A stretch of DNA of 12,054 nucleotides from Larix sibirica (taxonomy: Eukaryota > Streptophyta > Pinopsida > Pinales > Pinaceae): assembly GCA_004151065.3 (NCBI GenBank), contig NWUY0300000080.1, positions 27,854 to 39,907 of the forward strand, read 5' to 3'. The notes under the pieces are model-generated. The model made no database searches. It worked only from the letters and a program-made list of their open reading frames with translations, and was not told where the DNA came from. Below, one piece after another: positions 1 through 8,850 of the stretch (position 1 is its first letter; every line of letters begins with the position of its first letter). The position numbers were made by a program, and so were the translations under genes.

Positions 1-540
1 TGAATATTTTTGTATTTTTTTAAGTTTGCCGATGTTTGTCGTTGTGTTCTTGAGATATTTCGAAACGATGTTTTCTTGACCCTGCAATTTTTTTGTCGAG
101 ACAATGTTTGCAACATTGGACAAGAGTATTTAATAATGTAGACTTAAGAGATGATAGACATAATGCTACAATCAAATCCAAGTTTCAACATCTTATACAT
201 AAATTTTAAGCCTTAATTACGTCATAAGGTGTTCTACAAGTGGGAAAGACTCCCCAAATTTTGGCTTGTACACATTTTACACCGTTCGATCAAAATGTCG
301 AACGATTGAAATGTTTTATGGCCTTGGTTCATACCTGCATGTGCTAAATCTGCCATCCATACGGATTACATGAATTTCGCCATCGATTTCTGCTGGGACT
401 TCTTGTCGGTGTTATCCTCGACATATAAATCCACGAAACCCCAATCGGTCATGTACAAAACACTGGTCAGCCTAACGTGGAGAAGGATTACGTTGTCGCA
501 TGGGCATAGGTAATTGATCGTAGCCCATTTCACTATCAAG
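1..540. other. Intergenic DNA, no gene seen
   Basis: All six frames are closed by frequent stops. The left 300 bases are AT-rich with T runs, and 340-540 is closer to balanced composition. On the minus strand a 43-codon stretch (237-365) is open, and the frame reopens beyond its upstream stop, but I recognise no family in it. It could be a worn transposon fragment or chance. Confidence 0.6.
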
Positions 541-554
541 GTGCTCTAGTCGCT

Positions 555-615
555 CAGATCCACCGCTATCGCAATCTTTCGATGGGCTCCGGGTTCTAGC
601 AGATCCACCGCTATC
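555..615. repeat. Short direct repeat, 16 bp, two copies
   Basis: An identical 16-bp word (cagatccaccgctatc) occurs at 555-570 and again at 600-615, a spacing of 45 bp. After each copy a second shared element appears (cgggttc near 590 and near 617), so the whole 45-bp block looks like a partly eroded tandem duplication. The first copy overlaps the longer 38-bp repeat that starts at 565. Confidence 0.75.
565..602 (+). repeat. 38-bp dispersed direct repeat, copy 1
   Basis: This stretch matches 1785-1822 at 36 of 38 bases, in the same orientation and 1220 bp apart. The differences are A/G in the gcaatc/gcgatc word and G/A in gggttc/aggttc. It sits just upstream of the interrupted reading frame at 660-1586. 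Both copies can be read as a similar short peptide (YRNLSMGSGF here) followed at once by a TAG, but in different frames relative to the window. It could be a short ectopic duplication or part of a dispersed element. Confidence 0.8.
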
Positions 616-659
616 TCGGGTTCCCAGATTGGAGGTTGGGTGGGTCTTAGTAGTTGTGA

Positions 660-1586
660 AAGAGACTCAACCAACCCATTGCAGGACTTTCACATGAGGT
701 GGCCCAAGATCGATTCTGGTGCAAGAAATGGGGTCACAGGTCCCAAGACACACAAAATGTCACTAAAATGGCGAGGGCCAACTTGGAAACGATACCTCTC
801 TTGGTCCCCTTGTATGGCCATTACTATATCCTCTCGTCTTCCGATCTTGCAGGCAATTCTATGTTCTTTGTTAATAAGAGCAATGAGTTTTGTTGTGGGT
901 TCGACCTGGGTGATTTCTTTGAGAGAGAGACATTCTGTCTCCACGAGCACTTGGATTTTTCAAAGAGTCTCAGGCATTCCCATGATGGTTTGAAGAGTGA
1001 TAGGTTAGTGGGTTCTCATAGGAGGAGTGGCAGCGGGGCTGAATTTGAGCAGATTTCTGTCAAATTGGAGGATGAGAGATCCAGTTGAAACTTAGAAGAA
1101 CATGGTAGAATTCTCGATTCCTTATTTACATGCTCTGATGTTGCTCACAGCAATAAGAATGTCTCAGAATTGCCCAAGAGGAGCATCTCTATGTTTTACA
1201 GGATCTCCTTCTTGGGTAGCAGCGACAACAAACCCCCCAAGTTTACATGTAATGTCCAGTTCTGGGACAAGATTCTTGCCGAAAAAAGTCTTGCCAGTTC
1301 AGCAGCTGAACCCTCCCCTTCGCCCTCAAAATCTCCAAGGCAGATAGAGTTTTGGACTGATTTGGCTGAAGAGAGGTCCAATTCTTCTCTTGACATCTCT
1401 CATGAAAGCTTCTTTTGTTGCTCTAGAACAAAAGTGGATTTTGATTTAAATTTAGATCTGCATTTAATGAAAGAAGGGGAATGTGATAATGGCGGCTATG
1501 ATTCTAATTTATGCATGCCGATATGGTTGATGGACTACTTAGAGGAGTTGGAAACTTTTCTCAGAAATGGCGGTTGGAAGAAATAA
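660..1586 (+). pseudogene. Unrecognised coding-like frame with one internal stop
   Basis: One frame stays open from 660 to the TAA ending at 1586, about 308 codons, broken only by a TGA at 1086-1088. Such a run is far longer than anything else here, so I read it as a recently broken or partly non-coding relic of a real gene. Visible features are a weak zinc-knuckle-like segment CKKWGHRSQDT at 720-752, a Ser/Pro run at 1311-1340, and an acidic alternating-leucine segment DLNLDLHL at 1443-1466 that has the LxLxL form of plant EAR repression motifs. The C-terminal part is Trp- and Glu-rich (MPIWLMDYLEELETFL). No convincing ATG marks the beginning: the frame simply opens after a stop at 657. I do not recognise the family. 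It may be a gag-like transposon protein or a lineage-specific plant gene. Confidence 0.5.
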
Positions 1587-1642
1587 GACATCAATGGCAT
1601 GATTCAGGCCTCATCCTCTCCTTCCTTGGGCACTGAAGATAG

Positions 1643-1963
1643 ATATTTGGACAGTCAGACAATTTTAGAAGGCCTGCTACTGGAAGTAGATTTGATGTCA
1701 AATTCTCTAAGAAAAGCAAGATGGAGTTCTCAGGATATAGCATAAATGAAGGACATTCACTAAAAAGTTCACCAATAAAATCTTGCTATCGCGATCTTTC
1801 GATGGGCTCCAGGTTCTAGCAGGATACAGTCAAGGAGTTCTACAGGTGGTGGATTCAGCTGGGGTCTTCTATCCCTTCAACGAAGACCATTCCAATCATC
1901 ACAGAAAATGCCAGCATCTTTATCTCTGGGATTTCGTTGCCAAATCTGCTAGGAAGGATTTAG
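1643..1963 (+). pseudogene. Coding-like fragments downstream of the main frame
   Basis: In the frame of position 1643, two consecutive open pieces (1643-1819 and 1820-1963) are separated by one TAG at 1817. The first piece is rich in Ser, Lys, Arg and Phe (for example FDVKFSKKSKMEFSGYSINE) and reads more like protein than random DNA. A competing frame, 1783-2001, is open across the second half and contains HLYLWDFVAKSARKDLGLRY, so a frameshift near 1800 is possible. The frame differs from that of 660-1586. I take these pieces as the decayed continuation of that gene or of the same element, but cannot name it. Confidence 0.3.
1785..1822 (+). repeat. 38-bp dispersed direct repeat, copy 2
   Basis: This is the partner of 565-602, with 36 of 38 bases identical. 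It lies inside the coding-like fragment at 1643-1963, where it reads YRDLSMGSRF followed by TAG. It falls near the point where the best-looking frame changes. Confidence 0.8.
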
Positions 1964-2017
1964 GGCTACGTTACCACCTTTTGCCTATCCTTATACATTG
2001 AACTGCAATGATCATAG

Positions 2018-2212
2018 CATAATGGCGGCCCCTTTCCTGCTGTTGTTGCTTTCCCTAAAATTGCCACTGTTGAGTCCAAAGCTACCGAAGATGCAGTTAA
2101 AACAATTGCGCTTATCAACAACAAAGATCTTCACTCTATTGTCCATAAAAAATGCTCTCAGAATTCCCCTTGCCTCTTTCTTCCAACCGTTTTGAAGGTT
2201 ACCGGCCTATAA
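2018..2212 (+). pseudogene. 64-codon coding-like fragment, family unknown
   Basis: The frame is open between a TAG at 2015 and a TAA at 2210. It contains AFPKIATVESKATEDAVKTI and continues with LINNKDLHSIVHKKC, a balanced composition typical of soluble protein. It has no ATG, so it can only be an internal exon or a broken piece. The frame is the same as that of 1643-1963, which supports one decayed unit across 1643-2212. The overlapping alternative frame at 1998-2195 is almost only Leu, Pro, Ser and Lys and looks like a shadow. No function can be assigned. Confidence 0.35.
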
Positions 2213-2617
2213 TAAATCATGGTGTCAATTCCTGATGCATGTTTATGTGCAAGATAGGACCAACAAGAGATAGAAGTTGAACCTCGTAACATTCCAACAA
2301 ATAGAGATGAGTCAGTGAGTATAACCACGTGAAGATAATTGTTCCCTAGTAGGTTTGAAGAAAAGTCGCTCCCAAGATGGAGATTTGAACGAAGACTAGT
2401 CGTAGAGAGATTGGGGTTTGCTGAATCGACATTCTGTGGACGAGTGCTTGACGTTCGAGGCTTCTTATCAGGAATTTTTTTCTCTTCTCACCTCCATCCT
2501 GCAATTTTTGTTGCAGATTGAAGACATACAATAAGAAATTGTATGTGCTTATTCTCTTCCTCTTGAGCAGCAAGAGACATTGGCTCCAAATCTTATATGG
2601 CTGCTTCAATGCGATAG
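2213..2617. other. No gene seen; small hairpin inside
   Basis: Short conflicting frames on both strands are open (plus 2339-2521, minus 2346-2609), and neither reads as a known protein. A short inverted repeat with perfect 9-bp arms lies at 2524-2532 and 2538-2546 with a 5-base loop. A pyrimidine tract followed by TTGCAG at about 2500-2518 could act as a splice acceptor, but I find no supported exon after it. Confidence 0.5.
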
Positions 2618-2824
2618 GTGACCCTGCTTGGAATGATTAGCGGGGGTCCAGCTCCTTTGGCATTGGCTGGGGCCGAGTTCCCCACCCTCCCCTACTCCTT
2701 TCTCTTTGGCGCGGGGACATATAGAACGTCCGGATGGCCCAAGCAATCCAACTTCTCCAGGTGCCTTCACATTCTCAGTGACGCTTGTGCCCTTGCTTCC
2801 TTACAGAGCCCAACTGCTTGCTAG
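2618..2824 (+). other. GC-rich island with 68-codon open frame
   Basis: The stretch differs sharply in composition from its neighbours: 40 of the 60 bases in 2641-2700 are G or C, while most of the window is AT-rich. One plus-strand frame is open from immediately after a TAG (2615) to 2824, beginning with GTG and containing GMISGGPAPLALAGAEFPTL. The high GC lowers the chance of stops, so the open frame alone is weak evidence of coding. It may be an inserted fragment of a transposon or organelle sequence, or a decayed exon. I do not recognise it. Confidence 0.35.
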
Positions 2825-4362
2825 AGCTTGCTCTGCATACACTAGTGCCCGAGAATGCTAATAATTCCACCGGCCTTGTTATTTGAAGCCTCCACATATG
2901 TGCTGGCCACATTGCAACCTCCCATTTCTGACACATGCTATCCTCGTGTTCTTCATGTTGTAACTGTAATTCTCCAACGAGATCTTGGCCTGTAATTACT
3001 CAAAACAATAGCTTCCACCATGGATTCATATGTGACGGCCTTGGCCTCATCAAGGTTAATAATCATGTGGAGTTTCTTTCCATTAATGAAATCTTGTTTC
3101 AATGGCTTATTGTCCAAGGCCGAGAAGGACAGATGGGTGACCACAAAGGAGACGACTGGAGAGAGACTAGGTAGATGAGGACGGATGGACAGCCGGAAAT
3201 ATGGACAGTGGCAAAAGAGATAATTGGAGAGACATCAGGTGAATAGATACACAAATGGAAGGTTAGAAAGATGGACAAGGCCAGGACTCGAAAGGCATGC
3301 AAATTTGTGTTGTTTTATTATTGGTTTGTTATAAGAAATTTCAAATAATCTTTCCCATAATTAAAAAAATCCCTTATGACATAATTAAATATGTCAACCC
3401 ATTTCAAATTAATAACATTGTGTTTTTAAAAATCACTGGACTTCTTTAATCTAGAATTTCAACGTTTAAACTGTGGACACCTTTTAAATTTGACTTTCAA
3501 CCTCGTTGGTATTGTGTCTGTACATGACATGGGGAGAGAATAACGATGATATACACTATCCTTCAATTTCTTTTGATTGTGGAAAGATAAAGAATATGCG
3601 ATAAAATGTTTTTTTTAGGATACTGTAAACATGGGGTTTGGGATGGAACGAGTCCAAAAACAAGTATTTCAATGCATTAGGATATATTTACCTTTTGACA
3701 TTGCATAGTGTAGTTGTCTCCACCAAACTACAAACCCTGCACCAGTACACAACAGATGTGCTTATCACCAAAGAAATTGACTTATTTACGGTCTTTTTTT
3801 GAAATATTCTCTCTTTTTTTATAAATGAAAACAATGTTACAATAGTGCTTTGTGCACAACAAGGATTAATGGTTATTATCAATTATGTTGTTCAAACTCA
3901 ACAGACAGACTCAGAACTGACATTTCACTGTCTGTAAAAACAATCCTATTTCATTTGTGGTTCTTTTTCTAATATTCTACTTTTCCTTAGCCTTCTTCAT
4001 CTCCCACCTCCCCTTACAATACGGTGTTCTTTTATTGCACCCCAAGGTGCAATTGCTAGTTTTACCAATGTTAATATCATACTTGAATCTATCGAAGTTT
4101 GGTACACAAGAAGAATCCATTGTCTGGACAAAACTTATTCAAGAAAGTCTGCCTTTTTTCATTTTATTTGTTTCTAACATGGGCCCACATTTCTAGGTGG
4201 CTTGTGCTCTGTCTGCCAAAAGGAGTGGAAAAATGGACAGCTGAGCTGTAGTGTTGCCATTGTACATGGTGATTCTTTGATGAGACTATAGTTGACTTGG
4301 TCAGTAGTAAATATTATATTATATTTCTTGTTCCTACGGTTTGACCTGGTCTTTGGTTTGCA
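2825..4362. other. Intergenic DNA, no gene seen
   Basis: Frames on both strands are short and read as random. At 3125-3290 the word gatggaca or close variants recur several times in a purine-rich stretch, which suggests an eroded short tandem repeat. From 3300 to 3900 the DNA is AT-rich with several T runs. Nothing in 3900-4362 is identifiable. Confidence 0.55.
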
Positions 4363-4805
4363 GGCCATGTTGATTGAGAACAGATGATTTGCTATATGCT
4401 CAATGCGTTAAATTTTTAATTTATGTCTAGAAAGCAGAGGGAGGTCTGAATTTCTTTCCTTTACCTGTCAGAGAATGCAACATCCATCATGCAATGGGTT
4501 AAATCACAGTTACTCTGCAACATGGTCTGCAGACTAACAGAACCCTTTTTATTGATTTTAGATGTAGAAAAATGCTAGCAAAAAGTTATAGATATCTTCC
4601 AAAATGACTGAATAAACTTATAAAGTATTAGTTACAAGTAGTTGCAAAAACAGTACAATGTAAAATAGTAGATATTTTACAAAATGACAATGCAGTATCA
4701 GTTGCAACTCGCAAGTAATTACAGCAGCACCAGAATCTAAGATTCAGAAAAAATTATATTTGAGAGCTTATTTTTTCCTCATTTGATTAACCTATTCATA
4801 CATGA
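4363..4805. repeat. ~440-bp direct duplication, copy 1
   Basis: This block recurs at 4842-5273 in the same orientation, offset by 479 bp at its left end. Shared landmarks run in order through both copies: the ggccatgttg start, the aacagatgat word, gaaagcagaggga, caacatggtct, the aaaatgctagca word, gatatcttccaaaatgactg, gtaaaatagtagatatttta, and a catga end. Copy 1 is slightly longer because copy 2 carries small deletions in the central AT-rich part. I see no coding frame, terminal inverted repeat or poly-A tail, so it looks like a local segmental duplication. Confidence 0.9.
4589..4727. repeat. Internal ~80-bp-period duplication inside copy 1
   Basis: Segment 4589-4652 resembles 4669-4727: both begin tagatat, pass through ccaaaatgac or acaaaatgac, and then a gtat(t/c)agtt(a/g)caa word followed by caagta. 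The period is 80 bp. The same pair exists in the second large copy (from 5069 and from 5144, period 75). The internal duplication is therefore older than the 440-bp one. Confidence 0.65.
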
Positions 4806-4841
4806 GCTGTCCATTTTGAACAAGCTGAGGAAATCATACAG

Positions 4842-5273
4842 GGCCATGTTGGTTGAGAACAGATGATTGGCTATATGCTAAACACTCTAATTTCTGTTTA
4901 GAAAGCAGAGGGAATTCTGAGCTTCTTTCCGTTTTACCTGTAAGAGGATGTAACATCAATCATGGAGTGGGTTAAATTACAGACACTCTGCAACATGGTC
5001 TTCAGAGTAAGAGAACCGATTTTTATTGATTTACATGTAGAAAAATTCAAAAATGCTAGCAGAAAGTCAGATATCTTCCAAAATGACTGAATTAAGTACT
5101 AGTTGCAAGTAGTTAAAACTTAAAATCAGTAGTGTAAAATAGTAGATATTTTAGAAAATGACATCTCAATATTAATTGCAAGTAATTACAGCAGTACTAG
5201 AATATAAGATTCAGAAAAAGTTATATTTGGAGAACTTATGTTTTACTCATTTCATTAACCTCTTCATGCATGA
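4842..5273. repeat. ~440-bp direct duplication, copy 2
   Basis: This is the second copy of the block at 4363-4805, separated from it by a 36-bp spacer. It is 432 bp against 443 bp. Divergence by scattered substitutions and small indels points to an old event rather than a recent one. The plus-strand frame at 5176-5427 crosses its right edge into unrelated DNA and is not supported as a gene. Confidence 0.9.
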
Positions 5274-5411
5274 TGACCTTTTTTCTGGAGAAATAATGTC
5301 CCCTCACACTCCCACAATTAAGGGAAGAATGAGGAAGGTGGTACCTTGCAAGCATTTCCTCCCTCTTTCCTGGGTTTTTGGATGGAGGGCGGTATTTACT
5401 ACTACTATTAA

Positions 5412-5636
5412 CCACCAGCCACAATAGCAGCTGGTAACCCTGCAGGACTTGGTGGGAATGGATCCTGTGAACTCCCTGGGCATTATGCCTTACTGGAAAG
5501 TGTTGAACCAACCAATTTGTTCCTTGGGGATAATTCATGCATTATGGCATGAAACTATGTTCGTGAGAGCATCTTGGCAGTCAGACTTGGGAAACTTGAA
5601 ATCTACAAAGGAAGTTTACAAGCCTTGGTGCTTTAG
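5412..5636 (+). pseudogene. Exon-like fragment ending at a splice donor
   Basis: After a TAA at 5409 the frame reads protein-like, with TIAAGNPAGLGGNGSCELPG followed by HYALLESVEPTNLFLGDNSC. A TGA at 5550 breaks it, and it continues as NYVRESILAVRLGKLEIYKG. The frame then closes with a TAG at 5634 that overlaps a full GTAAGT donor consensus at 5636-5641, so the stop would be created by the intron rather than belong to the exon. CAG acceptor candidates lie at about 5430 and 5444. A different plus frame is open at 5449-5661, so a frameshift is also possible. I read it as a remnant exon of an unrecognised gene. Confidence 0.35.
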
Positions 5637-7746
5637 TAAGTCTCATTCATTCGAATCTTAAAAGTTCTCAAGGTTTTGATTAGGCTTGTAAAGTTACTAA
5701 AGTGATTGAAGGAATCACAGTCAGAGATGACAAAGGAATTATGCTATGACCTCAATATTCAGCCATTCTATCTGCAGATTCAATATTGTAACTTTACAGT
5801 GTAATGAGTGTCATGTATGCTAGCCTGCCGTCTATTAATTTTGTTGATATTTCACATATCACATTGCCTTTTGCTTCTCTTGAATAGCTGTATTGTTTTC
5901 TCCAGGTTTTTACTGTTTTGGATTTCTCTTATATTATTTTACATGCTGCCTTGCAGATTTGGCCAGTTGATGGATTTGGATTTTTGAGCTGAGTAACCTC
6001 AATTCATTGTTCAACATTTTGTTCTCAAGTTTTCTTTCACAAAGTATGTGCTCTGTTCAGTTGCACCTTTAAGACTGTCAAATTAGAAATACACACTTGG
6101 CTGCTGCAAGGAATTACAGAGTGTCTACATGCAAAACTTCTTCAAAAGTTGTCGCTATTTTGTTGTTGTTGAAGAATGGGAATTTGAAGTGGTTAAGATA
6201 TCACGAGTGATTTCAAATTTTGAACTAAGTGATAGGACATGAATTTCAAATTCAAGATGTGTTAACCTTTATCATAATATAACATTGGGTGCAATTCTTA
6301 TTTAGAAGATAATTCTGCAATGGCTTGGATGAGATCCGGATGAGGCCTTAGTTAGCATGCATGTTTGATATGCCAAATCTTTTGTTCAATGGCATTTTAG
6401 CATAGTTAGTATCCACTGGCAGCTAAAATGGCCAGTTTTGTCAGACAAATTGCTAGTTTTCTAGATTGTCTTTCAAGGATCTTACAATCACTGGTATGAG
6501 TAAGTGCTGCCGAGGCTCTTGGTCTCTCAATGGAATGCATAGAAGTTTTATGGAAATTTCTCTTTGTTCTCATTCAGGTAGAGTTATTTGTAGGCATCTT
6601 TGTTTGCTTTTGTTAGAGGAACTCATGTCTCATCAGAAGAAAGTTATCACCATGTGAAAGGACTAAATATGTTTTATTACGTGCAGTAACAATTACTGTT
6701 TAAGAAGTTCAGTATATCACGGCTAGTCCTATTAATACTTCAAGAAGCCTATGGACAAATCTAAAAGGAAAATGTTGCATAACTCAATATTGAAATGGTG
6801 CCAAAGGGATTCGAGTGGTTAGAAAATGGCCCAAGATAGTCTGGGCAGTTGTCCAAATGTTTTTGCTCTGTCTACACAAAAAGATATAAAAATAAATGAC
6901 CCAAGTGGTCCTCTAAAGTAAATGTCTGAATATTCTCTCAAAAGTGGCATTCCTTACTGGTGCAGAGTGTTTTCACTACTAGAATTTTTTAGTTTTCTAC
7001 TGAGAATGGCTCCTTTAAAAGCATGTGCATGTAATGTATTGCAAATGTTCAAGTATAAAAGACCTTACATGTTCAGAAGTCAGCAAAAATACGAGGTAGC
7101 CAAGTCTGTAATGCAATAGATAATACTTAATCCCAATGACATTGGTGCTATGTGAAAGCTTTGCAGGTAGCGACGGATTTGAAAATGATGATCAATAATG
7201 GCAGATATGTTAAGCTAACCTTGTATAATCATTAATAATTTATTATTTACCTTTCAAACTTTGGATGGCCAAAGATGAGCTCCTGGGTATGCAGAATCAA
7301 AATGCTGTCTAGATAAGCTCCTACTTATATTGAAGTCCGGGGCCACAATTATTCCTGTGTTTTATCATGGGAAGTCCTCCGAGTTTCGATGGACAGTATG
7401 CTCGAGCCTGGAGTATTCATGAAGAGAACTCCATGTAAGACCCTCAAACACTTTGACATCTGGTCCAGTAGTTTCGAGCTTAAGACCTAGAAGGGGCTTG
7501 AACTTAACTCTCCATGTGCATATTATAATATAAGTTCTATTGATATTCACCATGTGTGGTTGTGAATTTCCAGTGACGAGGGAACACTGTTGGATAAGGT
7601 TGTGTGATGCCTGCTTAAAAAGCTCATAAAAACAGCATGGAGTGTGGCCACATATCCAACTTGTCATTAGAGCAGCAACAACAGAGTGGGAAAGCCTAGG
7701 GCTTAGGGATTGGGGGAGATGGAATAGGAAAGACAGCGCTAGCCTA
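5637..7746. other. Long stretch without a supported gene
   Basis: About 2.1 kb of AT-rich DNA has many stops in every frame. If 5412-5636 is an exon, part of this could be intron. The longest open frame is a 100-codon minus-strand frame at 7365-7667, in a zone of more balanced composition (7260-7740). It has a Trp/Cys-rich start and no family I recognise. A small 8-bp inverted repeat (gttggata 7589-7596, tatccaac 7653-7660) lies within that zone. It could be a worn transposon end. Confidence 0.5.
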
Positions 7747-7938
7747 AAATATTTTCAATAGGAAGAGTTCTGATTTCGGCAGGTAGAAAATATTTAAATC
7801 CCATGGAGAGAACTTCTCAAGAGAGTTCTGATTTCAGCAGGTAGAAGATATTTCAATCCCATGCAGAGGAACTTTCTCAGGAGAGTTACGATCAGAAGAT
7901 ATTTTAATTTAAATTTCTAGCAGAGTAAACTTCTCAGG
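7747..7938. repeat. Tandem repeat, three copies of ~59 bp
   Basis: Units begin at 7764, 7822 and 7882 (spacings 58 and 60). Each carries agagtt, a ca(g)gtagaa or atcagaa word, a (g/a)atatttnaatcccatg-type middle and an aactt(t)ctca(g/a) end. The third unit has lost about nine bases after agagtt and has diverged most. The words at 7747-7763 resemble the middle of a unit, so an older partial copy may precede the array. No open frame follows the period. Confidence 0.9.
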
Positions 7939-8380
7939 CGCTTGACTCAGTGGGATGTGCAAATAGATAGCGTTGACGAAGGCATAGAAATGCTCAGGAG
8001 GCTGAAGATATCTTTCATCTTGTCACGCTCTAGTAATTTTAGATAATGTAGATCATGTTGACTAGCTGGCTGCGTTTTTACCAATGAAGCGTGTCCTTTG
8101 TTCTGATAGCTTTAATTTTGGTTACACATCGCTACAAGAATGTTTTCACAAGCTCAGGAATAGCAGAGTCGTTATTCTATAAGCTAACAGGCCACTCAAT
8201 TTTCAACACTCCCAAATTCCAATAACTCTTATGCTTGTATACTTTACTGGCCTTGATCACTGCCATGATTCAAAGATTTTGTAGATGAGTTTTTAAGGGC
8301 CTGCTTGCTTGCCTTCATCTTTGAAAGTGTTTGGGGCACTTCTTTGCAGAAAGAATGACTAATCTTACTGGGAAGACTGA
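7939..8380. other. No gene seen; possible eroded upstream part of the LRR gene
   Basis: All frames are interrupted. A short plus frame at 8355-8453 reads MTNLTGKTDRMKLYTKLKYL, with some LRR-like flavour, but is in another frame from the LRR fragment that follows. If it is homologous, a frameshift has separated the two. Confidence 0.4.
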
Positions 8381-8719
8381 TCGGATGAAGTTATATACCA
8401 AACTCAAATATCTCAAAACCTTGACAGAAGAACTCTGTATGTGCGCTCGTTAAAATATCTATATCTACTCTGCCCATATATGGAGTGGCTGCCTGATTCT
8501 TTGTGGTGCTTAACAAACCTCCAACTGGTTCCTGGTGTGCTTCTAAATTCTTTCGAAAATTTAATTCTACTTAAATATCTGCCTTTACAAAACTGCTATA
8601 ATTGGACCATCTCAAAGGCTACGCTTGCAAATATCAGCACGCTTGATTATTTGGAGACAGAAAATGGAAATGTTGCCTGCCCCAGTAAAATAAACGATCC
8701 TCGCAAGAGGTGTGCATGA
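8381..8719 (+). pseudogene. LRR fragment of a TIR-NBS-LRR-like resistance gene
   Basis: The frame is open from 8381 (after TGA at 8378) to a TGA at 8717-8719. It begins without an ATG; the first alternative start is GTG at 8441. It encodes recognisable leucine-rich repeats: RSLKYLYLLCPYMEWLPDSL then WCLTNLQ (about 8444-8524), and a second unit LILLKYLPLQNCYNWTISKA followed by TLANISTLDYLE. The LPDSL-x-x-LTNLQ core and the TIS-x-x-TL-x-NISTL-x-YL phrase are typical of LRR regions of TNL immune receptors, notably in conifers. These proteins detect pathogen effectors inside plant cells. Between the two units the usual repeat spacing is shortened, which suggests an internal deletion. No TIR or NB-ARC domain (P-loop, MHD) is present in the window, so this is a detached, non-functional piece or a remnant last exon. 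Confidence 0.6.
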
Positions 8720-8850
8720 TGCAAATATAATGCATTCATTGACCTATCAATTGAAAATGTCAATACATTGAGAATATAATGCAAACATAATGCATTCATT
8801 GACCTATCAATCTCAATGTCAATAGAGAATATAATGTATTAATCAATTAA
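8720..8850. repeat. Tandem repeat, two copies plus a partial, ~60 bp
   Basis: Copy 1 (8720-8779) and copy 2 (8780-8834) share tgcaaa(t/c)ataatgcattc, attgacctatcaat, aatgtcaata and gagaatataa. Copy 2 is five bases shorter. A third, partial copy starts at 8835 with tgtattaatcaatt. The array begins at the base after the LRR frame's stop codon. Confidence 0.9.

Noticed and set aside
1998-2195. 65-codon frame with a hydrophobic Leu-rich start that mimics a signal peptide
   Set aside because: Composition is dominated by Leu, Pro, Ser and Lys, while the overlapping frame at 2018-2212 has balanced protein-like composition.
2346-2609. 87-codon minus-strand frame
   Set aside because: Low-complexity Leu/Lys/Arg-rich product without a domain, overlapping another open frame on the plus strand; likely chance.
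5236-5538. 100-codon minus-strand frame
   Set aside because: It spans the edge of the 440-bp duplication and covers the better-looking plus-strand exon-like fragment, so it is probably a shadow.
7365-7667. 100-codon minus-strand frame
   Set aside because: No family is recognisable and the frame has no splice or start context; kept only as a note in the gap description.
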